DNA of 64,000 nucleotides, taken from assembly GCA_904063045.1 (NCBI GenBank), contig CAJFCJ010000020.1, positions 1,232,916 to 1,296,915 on the forward strand, given 5' to 3'. The first letter of the stretch is position 1; each line of letters begins with the position of its first letter. Below the pieces are notes generated by a model. That model had not been told where the DNA came from. It ran no database searches and worked only from the letters and a program-made list of their open reading frames with translations. A program made the translations under genes and the position numbers. This document shows, one piece after another, positions 1 to 11,160 of the stretch. The stretch is from Dimorphilus gyrociliatus. Its lineage: Eukaryota > Annelida > Polychaeta > Dinophilidae.

Positions 1-537
1 GAATTTTTTTTTAAAAGAAAAAATAATATATAGTATACTAAGTACCAAAATTTACCAACTAATAACTACTAATAGCCGTTAACACTCCTAAAAAAAAGGT
101 TAATTCACTAATTCGACTGATAGATTGAGGTATTCGCACTATTCTATCAGGGGTTATGAGGTCGTCACGTGTTCTCATTAATCCTATGCTATTGCTTCAA
201 AGGCGCAAAAATTTTCTTTCTACTACCTACTTAACACTGTTAGGAACCGTTCCCCTTTTGCAAAGGGACTATTTACACAATTGTTACAACCCGCTGCGAT
301 CCACTTTAGCCGTCTACGAGCGCACGTGTTCCTAACGGAGACCGTCTCTTTATTTAAATAATAAACAGACGACGGCTATTAATCAAAATCACGCCTCGCC
401 AATAATTGTGTAAAATTGTGTATTGAATTACTCTAGGGAACGTTTGCTGTTCACCGACCTTTGACTTGAAACCCGTATCATTAGAGAAGCAAGGCGTGAA
501 TGATTATGATTGATATTCATTATTAATCTTCTAACAG
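1..537. other. unassigned 5' flank of RYK-like gene
   Basis: No protein of recognisable family is seen here. The first supported RYK exon begins at 538 behind a good acceptor (cttctaacag), so the signal-peptide exon of that gene must lie in this stretch or upstream of the window. An ATG at 156 opens about 58 codons but does not look like a signal peptide and has no convincing donor in frame; I do not call it. Confidence 0.4.
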
Positions 538-2423
538 GAGCGTTTCACGATCTCTTCTACGTCGCCAACGGGACAAAGAAGGATTATTCTCTCCGCTTCC
601 AAGTTCCTATACAATATGAAACCAGAAGGCTTAACTTTTATTGGCAAAATACGGGCCGTCAAGTAAGTGTATTGAGTTTATCCCCAATTCATTTAATTTC
701 CGGCTCCCTTCTTTACGAAGTATCAGAGTTAATTTCATCGGCTTTTACAAGTTTAAAAATCCAAAGCAGCTGCATAATTGACACTTCACTGACTTGTGTC
801 GGACAGATCTTGTCCGAACAAAATTCTTTCCAGATATTTACCAACTTGTTGCTATGATATATGCGAATTTAACAAGTGTTCTTTTTTCTCTCTTTCAATT
901 TAGGATATTTTCTACGAGTTAGATACTAGAATTCCGAGAGGACCCAATCATGGATTGAATATACTTTACGATAAATCTCTGAGATCCGGAGTTGTTCCGC
1001 GCAAGCTTTCCGGTATGTCACGCTTCTCCCTTTATTCTTTTATTTGTAATATAAACAATACCATTTTGTTCCCAACAGCCTTCGCCATTGATCCATTGTG
1101 CACCGGAAAGGAACAGCGATCAATAATTTTCCATATTTCCGTCAATTTTACTCAACGAAATAAAACAACTCAATTGATTTTGAAACGTTCAAAGAATTGT
1201 AAATACGGTTTACCCCAGGAGCGAAGGTCAATTGATGCTTTTGATGTTCACAAAACTAAAAATAAAGGAAGAGAAAAACAAAAAATATGGTTCTATTCTG
1301 GAGCAGGGCTTTTCTGTGGTTTAGTTATAATAGTGGCAACAGTGATAGCTGTTTGCTTCGCTAGGTCGCGCAGGCCAAAGAAAAAGCAAACTTTTGCTGA
1401 TAGAGCAAGGTAAAGCTTATATGTAATCGCTTAAAGACTTACTAAATCAACTATTCTTACAGTGAGAACGGATCAAAATACTCGCAAGCACTATTGCAAA
1501 ATAATACATCAGACTCTTCTCATAGTCATGCGAGTACTGGCTATAGCTTGCAATTATCTCCAACCCAAGTCCGAGCCGCTCTTTCTGAATTGATGATCGA
1601 TAAATCTCGTCTGACATTAACACAAGTACTGATGGAAGGCACTTTCGGTCGTGTTTCCCACGGTCTTATAAGCGTTCATTGCGAAACGGATGAAATGGGC
1701 TTTATCATGGTAAAGAGCATGACAGAGGCTGCTGAATCGGATCAAGTTGAAACCTTCCTAAGGGATGCTTGCTTATTGAGGAACGTTTTGCATGAGAACA
1801 TTCAAAAATTGGCTGGGGTATCCTTAGATCCTCCGATGCTAGTCTACGCTCGCTCAACTCATACTCAAAATCTAAAGACCTATCTTCTCGATAGAAAAAC
1901 TATGGTTCTCAGCACACCAGAAGTTGTGTATATAGCTCTACAAATAGCCAGAGGGGCTATGCACCTACACAAAATGGGCATTATCCACAAAGATGTAGCG
2001 GCTCGCAATTCTACAATAGACGAACAGTTTAAAGTAAAGATAGCTGACCCCGCTCTTTCATCGGACCTTTTTCCAGACGATTACCAACGCGTAGGGGACA
2101 AAACTGATAAGCCAATCAGATGGCTTGCTATAGAATGCCTTAAAAAGAACTTTTTTTCTGGGGCCAGCGACGCTTGGGCAGTCGGAATAACGATCTGGGA
2201 GATCATTAATCTCGGCCAGCAGCCGTATCCCGGCATTAATCCATTCGATATCTGTGAATACTTAGAGGCCGGTTACAGATTATCGCAGCCAACATTGTGC
2301 CCAGACCATTTGTTTACAGTCATGGCACATTGTTGGTCGGCTGAACCTCGGGACCGACCTACACTTAGTCAAGTCGTTGTTTATTTAAGGGATTTTTATA
2401 CGACTCTCGGTTGTTTTGTGTAA
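538..2423 (+). CDS. RYK: RYK/Derailed-like Wnt receptor pseudokinase, 5' end missing
   Basis: Single-pass Wnt receptor of the RYK family. Exons 538-662, 904-1012, 1079-1409 and 1463-2423 join in frame to about 507 residues. Exons 1-3 encode a WIF (Wnt-binding) domain with the family pattern HDLFYVANG...KDYSLRFQVP. A hydrophobic segment near 1300-1360 (YSGAGLFCGLVIIVATVIAV) is the membrane helix, followed by a basic stop-transfer. The last exon holds the kinase-like domain: EGTFGRV glycine loop, MVKSM lysine, HKDVAARN catalytic loop, and DPA in place of DFG, as in the inactive RYK class (human has DNA). The C terminus ends LGCFV, comparable with the PDZ-binding end of other RYKs. The N-terminal signal exon is not found, so the start is a splice acceptor, not a Met. 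Polyadenylation signal AATAAA lies at 2569-2574. Known for the family: binds Wnt5-type ligands and steers axons; signalling is kinase-independent. Confidence 0.93.
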
Positions 2424-3160
2424 AAAAAAAAAAAAAGATAAAAAAGAGAAAATAAGAAAGAAAAACTATGAATATCAGATGAAATCAAATGAAAAAGACT
2501 GCGAACTATCAGTATTTATTTTATATATGTATTTATTCTATTTTTTTGTACTAATATCTGTTAAGAAAAATAAAGTCTAGCGTTTTGCTTTGGAAATTAA
2601 GCACGTTCGAAAATCCTTCGGTTTCATAATTATTTCAGTACAAATGAATAATTTTGGTTAGTAATCATCCGATTTATCGCTGCTTTTCTACATCATTAAT
2701 TTTCTTTTTGTTTAATAAACTCAATTACAAAATCCCTCATTTACAATTTAAATCTAAGTAACAAAAAAAAAAACGAACGTCTTTCTTCAAAACTTATAAA
2801 AAAAATAAGTAAATTATGATAAAATGTACAAGTTTTGGGAAAAAATATTTATATAACTATTTTTTAGGCTTACATAATAAATTTAAAAGATATTTTTAAT
2901 TTAATATTTAATTCAAGTTTTTTTATTTGTACGCATGCGCGGGTAAAACGGAACTTCCGGTGAGAGCAGAAAAAATGGTTGTGTAAAAGAAATGATGAGG
3001 AACAATGCTATTCCTGTATTTTACCAATATTTCCTTTTAATAAATTGAGTTTAACGTTCTGTAAAATTAGAATATTCATTGTATATCCTCAGTATTTATC
3101 GCTTAGTGAATTTCTCTTCGCCTATGGTTAGTTCAGGGCTCAATCGTACTAAGAAAAAAT
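2424..3160. other. intergenic: RYK 3' UTR and USP promoter
   Basis: AT-rich spacer. It holds the RYK AATAAA at 2569-2574 and, from about 2930, a short GC-richer promoter-like segment before the USP start at 3161. No further coding region is seen. Confidence 0.6.
2931..2960 (+). promoter_or_regulatory. NRF1-like plus ETS-like promoter elements
   Basis: ACGCATGCGC (2931-2940) matches the palindromic NRF1 core, and ACTTCCGG (2953-2960) matches the ETS/GABP core. The pair sits about 200 bp upstream of the USP start codon, a common arrangement in CpG-type housekeeping promoters. The same ETS core recurs upstream of JARID2 (30930-30939, opposite strand) and of the ELAV-like gene (54808-54815). The assignment rests on motif match only. 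Confidence 0.45.
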
Positions 3161-6100
3161 ATGGTTGACCAATGTCAAAATCAAGACTCTGATCAAAACT
3201 TCTCCGCAAATGAGACTTGCGAGAATGCAGATCAGCCATCATTTACCACAATGACAGTTCCTGGTGAGATTTTTCTTTTACAAACAAAGGATTAGGTATA
3301 GCACAGTCTCTTTCAGCTGCACCGCGGTCGAGTCCAACAAATTTTGAGCCGATTCTCAGTGATCTGAATCATTCAGATCCAAATCTTCTTCCTACAGGTA
3401 ATCTTTTAATAGTTAATTATTAATTATGAATAATGTTAAAGGCAATCCTTCTATTTCCTATATTTTGTCTAAAAGGAACAAGAGGCCTACGTAATTTAGG
3501 AAATACGTGTTTCATGAATTCTGGCTTACAATGTCTTTTTAATAATTCGAATCTTACAAAGTTTTTTTTGGAAAATTATAAATATGATATTTGTTCACCT
3601 GAGACATTGTGTGGCCAATTTGCGCATCTTGTAAAGAAAGTATGGACCGGATCAGGGAGCCTTTCTCCTTCAGAATTTAAAAAAGTCTTGGGTCTTTCAT
3701 ACGCTCAATTTTTAGACTATAGACAGGTACTATTTATTTCTATAATTATGCATTTGTTTGGTGTAAATTTGAAGAAATTTTAATTAATATTTTTATTATC
3801 TTTTCTTATAGCATGATTGTCAAGAATTTTTGGCAATTTTATTAGATGCTCTTCATCAGCAACTCTTAGAATTGCTCTGTAACTCTAGAACAAATGAAAT
3901 AAATTTAATAAAAACCAGTGTGCCAATAAGGTCTTGTTCCAGTAGAAAGTGCAGTAATGACGATAATGAGGACCTCGATTACAGTTCGCCCGCTTTTAAA
4001 AAGAGAAGAGAAACTTCACCAGATATTTACTCAATGGCCTCTTCAACAAGAAATAGCCCTTTTGTATCTGGAACTTCGGAGTGTAGTGATGCGCCCGATA
4101 TTTCTCCCAAAGCTCAAGATGAATCTAATATACTTGATCTCCAAATGTTAATCGAAGGGGAAACCATGGATGAAAGCGATTGTATAAAACCCGAAATTGA
4201 TTTAGATGATCTCTGTAAGAAAGATACAAAAACCTCAAATACGAACGTCGATGGTATTTTAAACATTGATAAACCTAAATCTGACAGCGAAAAGTTTGCC
4301 ACAGCTGATACTTATTTAACAGACGATCAAACTATTACAAAGCTGGATAATGCTAACATAACAAAGGAGGAATTGACCACTCGAAATACTAATTTAACAT
4401 CTTGTGTTTATGAAAAATTCTCTCATCTACCATCAAAACAATTGTTACCTGATTCTGTTTTGGACAAAACGGACAACTATGATACTTGCAAGATAGAAGA
4501 AGAAAGAAATAATACAAAGAGTCTAAGATCATCAGATAGTGACAAAAATGCTAGAATGCAAGCAAAGATGAAAGTGAATACCGATAAAAATATAACTAAA
4601 GTAAACGGATATTCAGCTCCTACGTCAACTGCTATTGATATCAGTCAAATAACTTCAACTCAAACAACACCTGATAGTGCAATTGGAATAGAGGAAAAAG
4701 AATACCAACCATCCCAAAGCGATGATGAAGAAATTTACATACCAACAAAATCAGAAATTCAACAAGCAGAGAATGACTGGAACAAGTATTTACTTAGAAA
4801 TAAAAGCGTTGTTGTCGATACGTTTCAGGGCCAATTTCAGAGTAGGGTAAGATTTACAAATTAAATAACATTATTATACTTATCTTTCTCTAACTGATAT
4901 TAATATTTTAGGTAAAATGCAAAAATTGCGGCCATTTGTCTGTGATGTATGAGCCTTTAATGTACTTGTCTGTACCTTTACCTCATGCAATGGATAAACA
5001 AGTTGGTTAGTAGATTGTTTATGTCTTTTTTAGATCTGTCACTTAATTGTAATAAAAATTATTTTCAGAATTTGTCTTCGTTCCTCTCACTGATAAAGGT
5101 TCACCGATAAGACTCCTCCTAAATCTTCATATTCAAGATAATGTCAAGAAGCTAAAAACAGCTTTAGAAGCTCTATTGAATTTACAAGAGAATATCAAAG
5201 TAATCGTTTGTGAGGTATTCGATTTTAAGATATCTCGCGTATTGGATGATTACGTATTATTGCGAAATCTTAACGATATGTATCGTTACATATATGTGTT
5301 CGAAGTTTCAGTAGATAATGGAAATGAAAATTTTGGAAATACTTCATTCTCTTCGCCTATGGCGGATGATTCCGTTTCTGCCACAGTGTCTCCAATGAGT
5401 GCAGATGGTGAAGAATCTCAGAAAGAGTCTTTCAACTTTCCGTCACAGAGTAACACTCTTGGTGATCAAGACAGAGATAGCAATTTAACAAACTGTTTTT
5501 CTTCAGTGGATAATGAATTTGACTTTTTACCACGAGAAGGACGTAACTCACCAGTCGTTGATACTTCAATTGATAAAACGACTTTAGACGTAATAGAGCC
5601 AAGAGAAAATAGTACTGTCTTCTGGCCTGAGAACTTTGATAGAATGGGAGGTGGAGGCGATTGGTTGTCGACTGGTGATACTAAAGGTAACACATCTCGT
5701 TTCCCCATGTCTATCGATGTAAGGCAGTGCACAATATGTTTGGAGGACAAGGAGAGTGACGTGCTCAGTGCACATAGAAAATGTCGCGGAATAGTGTGTA
5801 GAGAATGTTATCAAGTTAGTCGAAAATTAACCAATATAACTTTGCTAATACTAATTGCTACGTTCTTCTAGAATCTTGAAAGACAGTTCCACAAGTGTCC
5901 AGTTTGTCAAGTTGATCTCTCAGTAGCAAAGGACGATTTTGTTCCTGTCGCCGAATTATCGTCTAATCCTTCTGATATTCAAGTTCTTCAAGTTCATGTA
6001 GCAGTTAGAACTGATCATACAGAACCTTTTACAAAAGAGTATCGGACTGCATTATGTGCCTATCCTAATTTGCTTTCTGTTCCCGCTCTGACTACTGGCC

Positions 6101-7134
6101 AAAGAATACATGATCTGATAAGGACTATTTATAAATTCTCTGATTCTTTAAGTTATGATATTCTTATTACGAATAGAGAGGTACTTTTAAATAATATAAT
6201 TAATTACTTATTTTCTTAATTAAAAAAAAAATTCATTTTTAGCATCAAAGTTGTTCTCGTTGTGAAGCCTCTTGCTTTGGTTGCTGTATAGACAACAGTA
6301 GTCAAGACATTTCATTGTCGTCAAGAGATACTCTCACTGTTAGGTTCACTGATGAATTACCATCTTTCAATATCGTGGAACACGAGTCTTTAAGTAAAAG
6401 ACGAAAGACGGAAGAATTAACTATCCATTCATGCCTAAGAGCCTTCAGTAATACAGAGATATTAGATGAAAACAATCCCTGGTTTTGTCCAAATTGTGAT
6501 AAAAATCAATGTGCTGATAAGAAGATATCTGTCTGGCGATTTCCTGATACTTTAATATTACATTTAAAGAGGTTTGACCCTTGCACAGAATAAAAAATAA
6601 CAGTCTAAAGTTTTTTTTTTAGATTTGTGTTTCATGATTTGAGTAGTACGAAATTGGAAAATAAAGTTATTTTTCCTAAAGATGACTTGGATCTCACTGA
6701 CTATCAATGTGGCCCTGTTGATAAACCAATGCAATATGATCTAGTCGGATGTGTGTGTCATACAGGAGGTGGGTATAATTCATAGATGTATCTTAAGTAT
6801 TTAGTTAAAATTGTTATAAGGTGTCAACGCTGGTCATTATACTGCCTTTGCTAAGCACCCTATAACGAACTCTTGGTTTGAGTACAATGATGAAAGAGTG
6901 AATTATAAGGAACCTCAAGATGACGATTATTATAATGCCTATTTGCTATTTTATCAACGTCAAGGAAGCAGCCAAGACTTCACTGCTCCGATGCACAATG
7001 CTCTTCATATATCAAACTCATTTGAACTGTTGCAACAAGAACAAGACTCTGTCCCAACTAATTCTCCTCTAACTCCAAGCTATCAAGAGAGAAGAAAAGA
7101 GCCGGAGGAGGATGACGAAAAGACAAAATATTGA
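3161..7134 (+). CDS. ubiquitin-specific protease, USP4/15/32 clade, with RING-like insert
   Basis: Cysteine deubiquitinase (peptidase C19). Ten exons: 3161-3263, 3317-3397, 3476-3726, 3812-4846, 4912-5005, 5069-5814, 5872-6180, 6243-6571, 6623-6768, 6821-7134; 1135 residues. The Cys box GLRNLGNTCFMNSGLQCL gives C73. HDCQEF follows at 146. A long acidic Ser/Thr-rich insert (about 165-470) precedes the palm/fingers segment ending in zinc-ribbon half CKNC. The second half includes SCSRCEASCFGCC and WFCPNC, then HLKRF and the His box NAGHYTAF (H1037) with YND (D1055). SCSRC...CFGC resembles the USP32/USP4 finger region. There is no DUSP-Ubl N-terminal module, unlike USP4/15. Between the finger halves is a cysteine cluster, C742-x2-C745...C760-x4-C765-x2-C768...C779-x2-C782, that looks like a RING and is not usual in this clade. 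Likely cytosolic or nuclear; substrates unknown. Confidence 0.9.
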
Positions 7135-7169
7135 ATATTGTATCAGTTTCTGGCGGATTTAATACAGAT

Positions 7170-7215
7170 TGTTTATTGATATAACAAAATGACACCATTT
7201 TTTTATCAATAAACA
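7170..7215. terminator. bidirectional poly(A) inverted repeat between USP and TCTP
   Basis: A perfect 12-bp inverted repeat, TGTTTATTGATA (7170-7181) and TATCAATAAACA (7204-7215), with a 22-nt spacer. Each arm carries AATAAA on one strand: plus strand 7208-7213 for the USP, minus strand 7172-7177 for TCTP. The two convergent genes therefore appear to share one symmetric element, and their transcript tails must overlap. Confidence 0.6.
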
Positions 7216-7269
7216 GTTATAAGTATAGAATTTGTCCGCTAATTTCTTCCATTTCCAGTTCTTGAAGAA

Positions 7270-8115
7270 TTACTGTAAAAAAAAGTAACTTTGTACTCTT
7301 AAATATCAGATCGCTAAATTTTAAATTTGCGATAGGCGATTTAGATTTAATTTTGCATCATTAGCGATTCATTAGAAAGAAGTTATTTCTAACGAACTAT
7401 TATAGATGCTACTTACTTGTTTCTCTTCATATAGGCCGGCTTTAAAGTAGTAACACATTGGTGTATCAGAGCCATCAATCTCTTCATGTATAACCAGAAC
7501 AACGAGGGAGTCAGGATTAAATGATTCTCCTAAAATTGTATTTGCATATTACTATATAATATTTAAGGGAATAATTTGATATTTACCTTGAAAGAATCGA
7601 AGATCATTAAAATGTTCGATAACTTTCTTCATAAAGTCTTGACAGTCTTTTTTAAAAGCATCAACCTTTTCAGGATTCTTCTCCTTTACTTTCTCAAGTG
7701 CTGCCTTGGCGTAATCCTTAAAATATCTCTTGAAGGTCTTTTTGTCTTCAAAAGATGTCTCCTGGAGTCTTGTTGCCAAAATACAGTTGATGCCTGTTGT
7801 TGTTGCTACCTCACATTCTTCTTCGTTGGCCTCAATACCTGCTACTGCGTTAGCGTCACTTTCGGTTGTATACTAAAAAGTTCCAGTTGTTTTAATAAAG
7901 TATATTTAATAGAAACAGCACTTACCTTTCCAACAATTTTGTATACTAGACCATCCCAATCTTCAGTAACCTTGTAGGAATCAGTCATAATTTCGTCACC
8001 TAAAAATTTTAAAACAATACCATTAAAATTTCTTTTAACAACAACTTTGGAAAATTTCAACAGATAAAATCATGAAATATACCATACCAGTGACATAATC
8101 GTGGTATACAAGCAT
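7270..8115 (-). CDS. TPT1: translationally controlled tumour protein (TCTP)
   Basis: Small, abundant, conserved cytosolic protein linked to growth, translation and stress. Five exons on the minus strand: 8115-8088, 7999-7926, 7872-7587, 7529-7417, 7272-7270; 167 residues (family about 170). Diagnostic segments are MLVYHDYVTGDEIMTDSYK at the N terminus (TCTP1 signature region), then LQETSFEDKKTFKRYFKDY, GESFNPDSLVVLVIHEE and MCYYFKAGLYEEKQ. The start ATG at 8115 is fixed by the conserved N terminus and a good donor after 28 nt. The last coding exon contributes only the stop: the acceptor at 7273-7274 is followed directly by TAA. Poly(A) signal on the minus strand at 7177-7172. Confidence 0.96.
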
Positions 8116-8567
8116 TTTCGGAAGATATTTTCAGATTTCCTAGATTTGCTGATCAGCAACTACCTCGTTTCACAAGCCAAGCGGTAAGGAACGAATGTAT
8201 ATCCGGTTGGTAAAATATCCGCGGTCCTGTTATTTTTGGCGGGAAATTTCAAACTTTTTATTGTTTGAACAAATTTGTCCTGATTTAGCTGATTATTTTT
8301 TTTATTTGAAAGACTATATGTAGAATTCATTTTAAAAATGATTATGAGCTAAGAAAATAAAAAAAACCCTTTTTTAGCCAAAAACTCCTGAATTCTTTTC
8401 TCCAGGCAAAAGCTCTTGCGCTATGTGGCGCAATTGTACAAACAATGATGACTATTAATAAGTTAAATAACTGTTCCTCAGACATGAAAACTTTAATATA
8501 TAATTTAGTTTGTATTTAGAAACAGCTCTTGACGGTCTTAATAAGCGGAACGAACTTCAGAATAATC

Positions 8568-8604
<37 letters not shown>

Positions 8605-8725
8605 CTGAATTCTATTTTCACTAGTACGTCTTTTTGCTCAGCGAGAGCATTAAAATCACAAATATTAAAGTTTACTACGTAAACAATCGCATAACAAGTC
8701 ACCAGAGTTAATTATCTCGAAATTT
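8116..8725. other. intergenic spacer with (AT)n tract
   Basis: Between the TCTP start and the 3' end of the next minus-strand gene. It contains an (AT)n microsatellite at about 8571-8603 and otherwise no coding signal that I can see. TCTP promoter elements were not identified with confidence. Confidence 0.5.
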
Positions 8726-10046
8726 TTAGAAATAATTCAGAGTTGTTAATAATATAATTAAAAACATGGCAGTATAATTTTGGCAGACAGCACTAACGTT
8801 ATTGTAGAGCTGATATAAATCAGTGCAGTTGGATTTAAAGTCGATATTCTTTACACTATTGACCATTCGTGAGATTTCCCATGCGAACTTTAGCTTTGGA
8901 TTTGAAGGCATTTCAGGTTCAATTTCGTTGAAATAACGTAAAGTCAATTTTAGCAGACTGCCACCTTCCAGCTCATGCCCTCTACAGAATTTCAATGTAT
9001 CCAATCTCTTGCTATAACCTTTCCTAGCTCTCACTTGATATACGTTTAGCAACCATAATGCGTGACAATCACATGAGGCTTGTATAATAAGTTTCCCAGG
9101 TGTATCAGTTAAATAGCTCTCAATTTCAGATAATTGATTTATCGTAGCATTCTTAAATATTAAAGATGATAGTTCTAGTTGTTCCGAAACTATGAAAGGT
9201 AATTTTCCAGTCAACTGATCATATCCAGTGAAGTAGAATATAGCAATTTTAACAACTTCAATTTTCGGTTTCACTTTACATTTTTGTCCGTTAAATAACT
9301 GATCCACTGAATAATTTACGCCTGTATCATCATCCGATGTGATCACTTCTAAATAGCACACAGTTTTAAAATTTGCATTGCAAAGCGCAGAAGTTGAACG
9401 ATATATTTTGAAGTAAGGAACTGATAAAATATTCATTTCTAAATTAACAGTACTCAATGTATCACTCTTACAGTCATTTATAGCAATTGGGGGAGAATTT
9501 CTACAATACATTGCATTCGTGACCTTTGACGGTTTAATTAAATTCTTTACTAAAAGATGATCAGGTTGTTCGGAGCTGAAAAAAATTAAGCCTATTTGTT
9601 ATTTGTACATATTATTTATATGATGAAAAAAGTAGTATTTTCAAAGCATTTTAATAAAGAGAAACAGGAAATTGATAAAACCTCTTATTCAAAGTGTATA
9701 TTTCACTTTCTACACATCTTATATCCAATCCAAGTAAAGTTCTATTATTTTGATTGAATTCGCATTTTTTCACTTTTTGAAAATCCTTTTCCTCCGCACC
9801 ATAGCCATCTCTTATTCTCTCTATTTCACCCTTGTTTACAACATCAGGGCCAAGCATCTCTAGTTGTTTTTCAAATGTTAAGTACGGCCATAAACACTCT
9901 ATAAATAACATTTGAGGATTCTTCAATACTTTTATCGAGTCAGTTGATTGTAAATTACAGAAGCAGCCAGCACCGGGTTTGTAAATGGTAGCTTCAGATA
10001 TGAAGAATATCTTGAAAAGGAAAAAATAAACTATCCATACATCCAT
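8726..10046 (-). CDS. orphan secreted or GPI-anchored protein with LRRCT-like motif
   Basis: Two exons, 10046-9682 and 9575-8726, joined in phase (aag ag|c), give 404 residues. The N terminus (MDVWIVYFFLFKIFFISEA) is a signal peptide. The extracellular part is rich in cysteines (GCFCNL, KKCEF, IRCVE, YCRNS). Near residue 300 the pattern CDCHALWLLNVY...KFCRGHELEGGSLLKL resembles a leucine-rich-repeat C-terminal cap (LRRCT), although no clear LRR array precedes it. The C terminus ends in a short hydrophobic tail (YTAMFLIILLTTLNYF) without a cytoplasmic segment, which suggests GPI anchoring. I cannot assign an orthologue. The exon 1 donor (AG|GTTTTAT) is weak but the frame supports it. Confidence 0.65.
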
Positions 10047-10356
10047 ATTACTGGTGTACTCTTCAAGCCTAAACCAAAAAATGAAAAAGTCTGTTATAGG
10101 CGCAACTTTGTTAAATATCCAAATATATATATTTCTAGTCTATAATACTGGCCTAAAAACTATCCCATTGTTCCCATCTAGCATTTATTGCAAAAGTACT
10201 CTAAAGGTATAAAGCGCCATCTACGATAACAGAATTTTATTACTGTTTTTATCAATTTTTGTAACTATTCAGAATAACTTATTCGATTAAAATCGATGTT
10301 AACATATAAACTATATTATTTTCTTTGTTTAATGAATATTGGATATTGTAGGCTTA

Positions 10357-10397
<41 letters not shown>

Positions 10398-11160
10398 TTT
10401 TTTTAAATTAAAATATCTATTGTCTATTTAATATTGATTTAATTAAATCTTAATTGGTAAAAAAAATATCAGTATTTGAGGATAATTTATTGAGATCCTT
10501 TTGTTTTTATATGTTAAACTTTCAGCGTATTTGAAGTATCTATTTCTACATATTTTATTAGGTGTTAACTTTAAATACGAATTAAATGCTTTATATATAA
10601 ATATTTTCAATATTTTCAACAATTATACAATTGTGTAAGCAAATGGATTTGTCAACTTATAATTACCTTTAGAGGAGTTTGCTTATCTTCAGTTCAATAT
10701 TCCTGTATCAAATTTTGAAGGCCATTAATTAATCAATAGTTGTCTTTGTTTGGATTGTAAATAATAAGTAAAAATTAACTTTATTAATGATTATATGGAA
10801 CGTTAATTGTTTTTTTTTTTCTAAAAAAAATTTTAAGCATCAATATAAGCTATTTAAAGTACGCGAATTCTAGAAAGGAGTTGATGAAAATTAATATCTT
10901 CATTTCGTGCTGTTTTCTATAATAAAAACTTCTTGGTAGTTTTCATTGTTTAACAATCATGCCTTAGAATCCTAAAAATAACATAAAAATTGTGCAATTT
11001 TTGCGAAAAACTCTGAAGCATGTCATTGTATTACTAAATTAATTGTGTAATATTGAGTGTAAACTGGTAATTCGAAAATTTCAGCGTGTTAGCACACACG
11101 TTTAATAGTCTTTATTAAATCATAGATCCTGTCGCACTTTGGTACGATAATTGATCCATC
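10047..11160. other. intergenic spacer with (TA)n tract
   Basis: AT-rich, 1.1 kb, with an (AT)n microsatellite at about 10362-10394. A GCGCCATCTA core at 10215-10224 resembles a CTCF half-site. No gene is supported; the right end holds the NOL10 promoter and 5' UTR. Confidence 0.5.

Noticed and set aside
156-335. ATG-initiated open frame upstream of RYK
   Set aside because: It lacks a signal-peptide character and a donor that joins in phase to 538, so I could not support it as RYK exon 1.
8571-8603. (AT)n tracts here and at 10362, 24584, 40510-40565, 42903-42955 and 45195-45232 as possible regulatory or origin elements
   Set aside because: Simple microsatellites expected in AT-rich DNA; nothing more is shown.
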